DNA of 64,000 nt from Psychrobacillus mangrovi (GTDB lineage: Bacteria; Bacillota; Bacilli; Bacillales_A; Planococcaceae), in NCBI RefSeq assembly GCF_037104765.1, contig NZ_JBAWSY010000002.1:434001-498000 (forward strand), in the 5' to 3' direction. Made by a program: the position numbers and the translations under genes. This document shows positions 59,894 through 64,000 of this stretch, piece by piece. The number at the start of each line of letters is the position of its first letter. The stretch's first letter is position 1. The notes below the pieces were generated by a model. That model ran no database searches, was not told where the DNA came from, and saw nothing but the letters and a program-made list of their open reading frames with translations.

Positions 59894-60493
59894 TTATTTC
59901 ACTATTACCACTCTGTCTTCTACCGGCTCAATAATTTTTTCTTTTGGTGGGGAAACGGGTTTACCAAATGGCAACTGTGCAATAAGCTGCCACTCCTTTT
60001 GAATTCCCCAAGCTATTCTTAACTTTTCATCAATTTCCGGTGCAAAATGTTGTAGACTAGCTCCAAAGCCTTCTTGCTCTAGAGATGTCCAAACTAGATA
60101 TTGTAAGATACCAGAAGCCTGATGGGACCAGAGAGGAAAATGATCTTCTAAACTAGCAAACTTATATTGAAACGATTCTACAATCGAATAATCCTCAAAA
60201 AATAAAACAGTACCATAACCTCTTGCAAATCCTTCTATTCTTTCTTCTGTTGAGGCTATTTTCTCTTCTGGAAGACCTTTTTTCAGCGTTTCAAAAGTTA
60301 TCTTCCAATATTTTTTGTTTTGTTCCCCTAACAAAACAACAATTCGTCCAGTTTGCGAATTAAAAGCAGTAGGTGTATGCTTAACCGCTAAATTAATAAC
60401 CTCATTTATTCTTTCATCGGATATTACCACTTCACTACTAATTCCATAAATAGAACGTCTACTTTGTACTGCAGAATAAAAGCTTTTTGTCAT
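59894..60493 (-). CDS. Nitroreductase-family protein
   Basis: A 199-residue FMN oxidoreductase. FMN-contact motifs are YSAVQSRRSIYGI near the N-terminus, HTPTAFNSQTGRIVVLLGE and a late EFGASLQH-like GFGASLQHFAPEI. It reduces nitro compounds, quinones or flavin-derived intermediates. ATG at 60493 follows GGAAAGGAG; the earlier in-frame start is rejected. It lies 106 bp after the luciferase-like gene, in the same direction. Confidence 0.88.
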   Translation of the reverse strand: MTKSFYSAVQSRRSIYGISSEVVISDERINEVINLAVKHTPTAFNSQTGRIVVLLGEQNKKYWKITFETLKKGLPEEKIASTEERIEGFARGYGTVLFFEDYSIVESFQYKFASLEDHFPLWSHQASGILQYLVWTSLEQEGFGASLQHFAPEIDEKLRIAWGIQKEWQLIAQLPFGKPVSPPKEKIIEPVEDRVVIVK

Positions 60494-60599
60494 AATTATT
60501 ATTCTCCTTTCCATCATGAAAACACTCCATCATTCAATAGTTACACTATAAGTGAAAGCATTTCACATGTACTCGATCATAAAATTTGGAAATAAAGTT

Positions 60600-61655
60600 C
60601 TAAACTAAAGATGGTTGTTCCTCTTTCCAAACAGTTGCGGGGATTTCCCGTTTTAATACTGGAATGATTTCCTTTGCAAATCGTTCCAATTGTTCTTGTT
60701 GCTCGGCAACCTCCAACCCTTCCACACTAATCATTTGTACTTGGTGACCAAAAGCATTATGGTAGTCTAAAAGTTTTTCTATTATTTTGTCTGGGCTTCC
60801 TATTAATGCAGAACCACGGGCAATATGATCTTCTAAATCTTTAAAAGGAGCATCATTATGCTTAGAAGCATCAGAATTCATTTGTGCATCATAATAAGGA
60901 CGAAAACGTTTAATTGCTTCTTCATTTGTATCCCCGATATACAATCCCATAGCACCTGCACCAACAATAGCTTTTGATGAATCGTGCCCATAAAACTTTA
61001 ATCGTTCACGGTAATGATCAATCAACTCTTTGTACTTGGCTTGGTCGTGAAAGGTATTCGATGAGAAAATAGGATCTCCATTTTTTGCAGCTAGCTCTGT
61101 AGAAACTTTGCTAGATGCACTTCCATGCCAAATCGGAATAGAGGATTGGTAAGGACGTGGCTGTGTCGTGATATTTTCTAATGGAGAACGGTATTTACCT
61201 TCCCAATTGACATTTTCTTCGCTCCATAACCTTTTTAGTAACAAGTATCGTTCCTCTAGAGATTCATACTGATCCTCATTTTTTACTCCGAACAATGGAA
61301 AGTGACGTGGATCATTTCCTTTGCCAATAATAATATTTAGTCGTCCCTTTGATAAATGATCAATCGTTGCGTAATCTTCCGCCACTCGAACAGGGTCTAA
61401 TACACTAAGTACAGTTATCGTTGTCAATAAACGAATCTTCGTGGTTTTTGCTGCTATAGCACCGAGGAGGACAGTAGGAGAGGAGGAAAGAAAAGGGGCA
61501 CCATGTCGTTCTCCTATTCCGTACCCATCAAAGCCAAGATTTTCTGCAAAAACAGCTTGCTGAATCAAGTTTTCAAAAGCTTCTTCTGAACGTATGCTTT
61601 CACCAGTCTTTACATTTCGCAAATTGCTAAGTAGATTCCCTATTATGAACTGCAT
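60600..61655 (-). CDS. Luciferase-like (LLM class) flavin-dependent oxidoreductase
   Basis: A 351-residue TIM-barrel monooxygenase. Typical features are LLGAIAAKTTKIRLLTTITVLSVLDPVRVAEDYATIDHLSKGRL near residues 65-110, IPIWHGSASSKVSTELAAKNGD, and a late IARGSALIGSPDKIIEKL. It uses FMNH2 from a partner reductase. It resembles YtmO (CmoO) in the Bacillus ytmI sulfur-compound operon. ATG at 61655 follows GGGGGACAATTAGAG, two bases after the GNAT stop, so it is translationally coupled. Confidence 0.88.
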   Translation of the reverse strand: MQFIIGNLLSNLRNVKTGESIRSEEAFENLIQQAVFAENLGFDGYGIGERHGAPFLSSSPTVLLGAIAAKTTKIRLLTTITVLSVLDPVRVAEDYATIDHLSKGRLNIIIGKGNDPRHFPLFGVKNEDQYESLEERYLLLKRLWSEENVNWEGKYRSPLENITTQPRPYQSSIPIWHGSASSKVSTELAAKNGDPIFSSNTFHDQAKYKELIDHYRERLKFYGHDSSKAIVGAGAMGLYIGDTNEEAIKRFRPYYDAQMNSDASKHNDAPFKDLEDHIARGSALIGSPDKIIEKLLDYHNAFGHQVQMISVEGLEVAEQQEQLERFAKEIIPVLKREIPATVWKEEQPSLV

Positions 61656-61657
61656 CT

Positions 61658-62179
61658 CTAATTGTCCCCCAGTAAATCGTAACGATAGCACTTTACTATA
61701 AAATTTAATTTCTTAAACTCCTTTGACGTATCACGTTTAAATCCAAGCCATTCATATAAGCGAATAGCACTCGTCATTTTGTCACTCGTGTGTAAATAAA
61801 CATGTTTTGAATTTTTTTCACGAGCATAATGGATGCTTTCCTTCAATAAGGCTTGAGCAATGCCTTTCCCTCTTGCGTTTGGGCTAACCGCAAGCATGCG
61901 AATAATTGGTGAATGAATTTCTAGCTCCGGTCTACCATACGCAGCATTTGAATTCGTAAATAACTGTAACGTTCCCAGAAGCGTTTCTCCGTCCCTGGCT
62001 ACTAATATTTTATCAACAGCAGGATTATCCACAGATTCTTTCAAATCCTTAGCATAATCCAACCAATCTTGTACATTCATATATGAACTTTTAAATTGCG
62101 AATAACTTTCTACTAGCAATTGACGCACTATATCTTTTTCATGTTCTTTCAATGTATCAATGGTAATAACACTTTCCAT
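61658..62179 (-). CDS. GNAT-family N-acetyltransferase (SnaA/YtmI-like by context)
   Basis: A 173-residue acetyltransferase. Motif A is MLAVSPNARGKGIAQALLKE near residues 100-120, and HTSDKMTSAIRLYEWLGF follows. In the Bacillus ytmI/yxe-type operons a GNAT enzyme N-acetylates S-alkylcysteines before oxidative cleavage. The same placement next to an amino-acid ABC transporter and a luciferase-like enzyme supports that role here, as an inference. Confidence 0.85.
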   Translation of the reverse strand: MESVITIDTLKEHEKDIVRQLLVESYSQFKSSYMNVQDWLDYAKDLKESVDNPAVDKILVARDGETLLGTLQLFTNSNAAYGRPELEIHSPIIRMLAVSPNARGKGIAQALLKESIHYAREKNSKHVYLHTSDKMTSAIRLYEWLGFKRDTSKEFKKLNFIVKCYRYDLLGDN

Positions 62180-62202
62180 TCCTTAAATCCTCCCAGCTGA
62201 AA

Positions 62203-62913
62203 CTATGCTACTCCGCCTTTACTATACTGCTTTGCTTTTCTTTCAATTACATATGAGATTCCTTCAAAGATAATAGATAAGCCCCAATAAATTAACCCTG
62301 CTGCTATAAATGCCTCTAAAAATTTTAATTTCGAAGATGCTACGATATTTGCAGTTCCTGTTAATTCTTTTTGCGAAACAAGAAAAGCAATAGAGGTCAA
62401 GTGTAAAAAACCGATAGAAATATTCGTGAAATTTGGAATCGATTTAACTAAGGCTTGTGGAAATAATATTCTTCCCATTGCTTGAAAAGTGTTCATTCCA
62501 ATTGAATACGCCGCTTCCATTTGTCCTTTTGCTACACTTGATATACCAGAACGAATAATCTCTGATAAATATGCTCCTGCTGTTAGTGATAAAGCCAGTA
62601 AAACGTAAAGGACAATTGGAATGGAATTTGTTTGAAAGGACAAGTTTAAAGAATTAACTATTCCATCTAACACTAAAGGAACACCATAATATATCAACAT
62701 AATATGCATTATTGCAGGAGTTCCTCGAAAAAATGATACATATCCGTTTGCTACGGAATATAAACCCTTCACTTTGTACTCTCGTATCAATGCAACTGCT
62801 AATCCTATAAAGAATCCAAATACTATTGGAACAATAGCCAACATTAACGTTAATGGGATAGCTTTTGCAATCTCTTTAAACGCCACCCAAATAAACGGAA
62901 AATCAATCACCAT
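62203..62913 (-). CDS. Amino-acid ABC transporter permease, TcyM-like
   Basis: A 236-residue polar amino-acid-type permease with five to six membrane segments. The family motifs SFFRGTPAIMHIMLIYYG (N-terminal) and GMNTFQAMGRILFPQALVKSIPNF (EAA loop) are clear. It pairs with the 62935 permease as a heterodimer. In Bacillus this pair type (TcyL/TcyM) imports cystine and related sulfur compounds; that substrate is inferred from neighbours. ATG follows AAAGGAG. Confidence 0.9.
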   Translation of the reverse strand: MVIDFPFIWVAFKEIAKAIPLTLMLAIVPIVFGFFIGLAVALIREYKVKGLYSVANGYVSFFRGTPAIMHIMLIYYGVPLVLDGIVNSLNLSFQTNSIPIVLYVLLALSLTAGAYLSEIIRSGISSVAKGQMEAAYSIGMNTFQAMGRILFPQALVKSIPNFTNISIGFLHLTSIAFLVSQKELTGTANIVASSKLKFLEAFIAAGLIYWGLSIIFEGISYVIERKAKQYSKGGVA

Positions 62914-62934
62914 GTTTGCATGCTCCTTTCATTA

Positions 62935-63639
62935 TCAAGCAACAGAAGCATCTGTTCCTTGGTAACGATTTGTATATTTTTCAAACACTTTAAAACCTTT
63001 TTCTAGTATTAATACGATTATGTAATAAATGATTGATAAAGCAATGTATACCTCTAAAGCATGTGCAGTAGCTGAAATTAATGTTTCCCCTCTACCCATC
63101 ATATCCATTATTCCAATCGTAAAAGCTAATGATGTGTCTTTTAATGATCCTATTACTGTATTAGCAATGTTCGGAAACGCAACTCGAATGGCTTGCGGAA
63201 ATATAATTCTAGTAAAGTTCTGATAAGGAGTCATTCCGATAGTATAGGCTGCCTCCGTTTGACCAAATTCTACTGAAGTGATTGCTCCACGGAAAATTTC
63301 TGCGAATATAGCGCCATTACTCAGAGAGTAGGTAATAATAACAAAGAAAAGGGCATCCATTCTAGAAATATCTATATTAATCAGGGTTAGAGCTGCAGGT
63401 AGACCGTAATACACTAAGAACAACTGAATAATAATAGGAGTTCCTCTTATAAAGGAAATATAGAGTGTAACTAACTGTTTTAAGACTGGAATATGAAATA
63501 ATCTCGGTATAGCTGCTACTATACCGATGATTGTTCCAAATAGAATTGATGCAACTAAAATTTCAATCGTTACACCAAGATATTTTAATAACGTCGGAAT
63601 AAATTCAATGATTAAAGAAGGATCAAATACTTTTCCCAT
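62935..63639 (-). CDS. Amino-acid ABC transporter permease, TcyL-like
   Basis: A 234-residue permease of the same His/Gln/cystine type: YISFIRGTPIIIQLFLVYYGLP and the EAA loop GMTPYQNFTRIIFPQAIRVAFPN. It precedes the second permease by 21 bp and follows the binding-protein gene by 33 bp. The ATPase partner is not in this stretch and may lie beyond the right edge. Confidence 0.9.
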   Translation of the reverse strand: MGKVFDPSLIIEFIPTLLKYLGVTIEILVASILFGTIIGIVAAIPRLFHIPVLKQLVTLYISFIRGTPIIIQLFLVYYGLPAALTLINIDISRMDALFFVIITYSLSNGAIFAEIFRGAITSVEFGQTEAAYTIGMTPYQNFTRIIFPQAIRVAFPNIANTVIGSLKDTSLAFTIGIMDMMGRGETLISATAHALEVYIALSIIYYIIVLILEKGFKVFEKYTNRYQGTDASVA

Positions 63640-63672
63640 AATTACGCTTCCTCCTTTTTTACAAAAAATAAA

Positions 63673-64000
63673 TTAGAATCCTACTGAATAGTCCGCTCCA
63701 AGCCATTTTTTACTTAATTCACTAACTACTCCTTCTTCTTTTAATTCAACTAATGCCTCATCGATTTGATCTGAAAGAGTTGTATTATCTTTTTGAAGTA
63801 AGAAATAGACTTTTGAATTTAGTAGTGCGTCTCCTACAACTTTTTGTTGTGCATCTGCTAATTCATTCATTAAATCTACTGCAAATGGTGTTGATATTGT
63901 TGCATCCACACGACCAGTACGGATTTGATTGTTAATATCATTAGTACTATTACTATAAACAATCTCTGCTCCAAGATTATTCTCTTTGTTATATTTTTCG
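63673..64000 (-). CDS. Amino-acid ABC transporter substrate-binding protein (5' end cut off)
   Basis: The visible frame runs from the right edge to TAG/TAA at 63673, about 108 residues. It reads EKYNKENNLGAEIVYSNSTNDI, then QIRTGRVDATISTPFAVDL and ends SKKWLGADYSVGF, the second half of an SBP_bac_3 domain (periplasmic-type amino-acid binding protein). The start codon and lipobox lie outside the window. It would be the first gene of the transporter-oxidoreductase operon and supply the TcyL/TcyM-like permeases. Confidence 0.88.
   Translation of the reverse strand, partial: EKYNKENNLGAEIVYSNSTNDINNQIRTGRVDATISTPFAVDLMNELADAQQKVVGDALLNSKVYFLLQKDNTTLSDQIDEALVELKEEGVVSELSKKWLGADYSVGF

Overview
The window is AT-rich chromosomal DNA of a spore-forming Bacillales bacterium. 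The cotJABC spore-coat operon, a class D-type sortase, SigB-like promoters, a T-box leader, strong Shine-Dalgarno sites and many TTG/GTG starts all point to Bacillaceae or Planococcaceae (Psychrobacillus- or Lysinibacillus-like). The genus is an inference. There is no rRNA, tRNA, CRISPR array, prophage or complete insertion sequence. It reads as ordinary chromosome with metabolic operons, surface proteins and several decayed genes.

Layout. 0-5.4 kb: a MetE-like methyltransferase (+), a secreted protein / LPXTG protein / sortase operon (-), and a small stress-type protein. 5.4-7.5 kb: a quinone/aromatic stress operon (MhqR-like MarR regulator, ring-cleaving dioxygenase, flavin protein). 7.5-10.7 kb: a beta-oxidation operon (SDR dehydrogenase, thiolase, acyl-CoA dehydrogenase) with a possible cre site. 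11-12.7 kb: FMN reductase and DUF2935 protein. 12.8-15.8 kb: two transporters and cotJABC. 15.9-18.7 kb: MMPL pump with TetR regulator. 18.8-25.8 kb: PBP4-type carboxypeptidase, PadR with a membrane partner, erythromycin esterase, lipoprotein, methyltransferase, OmdA-type protein and a TVP38-like membrane protein. 25.9-33 kb: SDR, frameshifted phosphoesterase, a Q/G/Y repeat protein, PTS-IIC-like permease, flavin reductase, SigB-type stress protein and topoisomerase III. 33-34 kb: two direct copies of a GC-rich structured repeat. 34.7-44.2 kb: a nine-gene peptide uptake and hydrolysis operon (asparaginase II, dipeptide ABC transporter, sensor-regulator, M55 D-aminopeptidase, DmpA-type aminopeptidase). 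44.4-46 kb: two gene remnants around one unknown gene. 46.2-50 kb: a 1242-residue secreted nuclease. 50.4-55.3 kb: unknown small protein, malate:quinone oxidoreductase, VOC protein, DUF1028 and MBL-fold proteins. 55.4-59.2 kb: T-box-controlled argS and a collagen-like protein. 59.3-64 kb: an amino-acid-type ABC transporter with GNAT, luciferase-like oxidoreductase, nitroreductase and flavin reductase, resembling the sulfur-compound (ytmI-type) operons of Bacillus. It is cut by the right edge.

The best leads: two promoters with matching MhqR-box-like operators at the same position relative to their -10 boxes, suggesting a shared electrophile-stress regulon; paired TetR-type and single PadR-type operators at self-regulated transport loci; the peptide operon, whose three hydrolase types and truncated sigma-54-activator-like regulator suggest salvage of D- or isopeptide-linked amino acids; two 45-nt palindromes with an invariant core and different but self-complementary arms; and the duplicated GC-rich repeat. 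All functions are read from protein and DNA sequence alone; no search was run.
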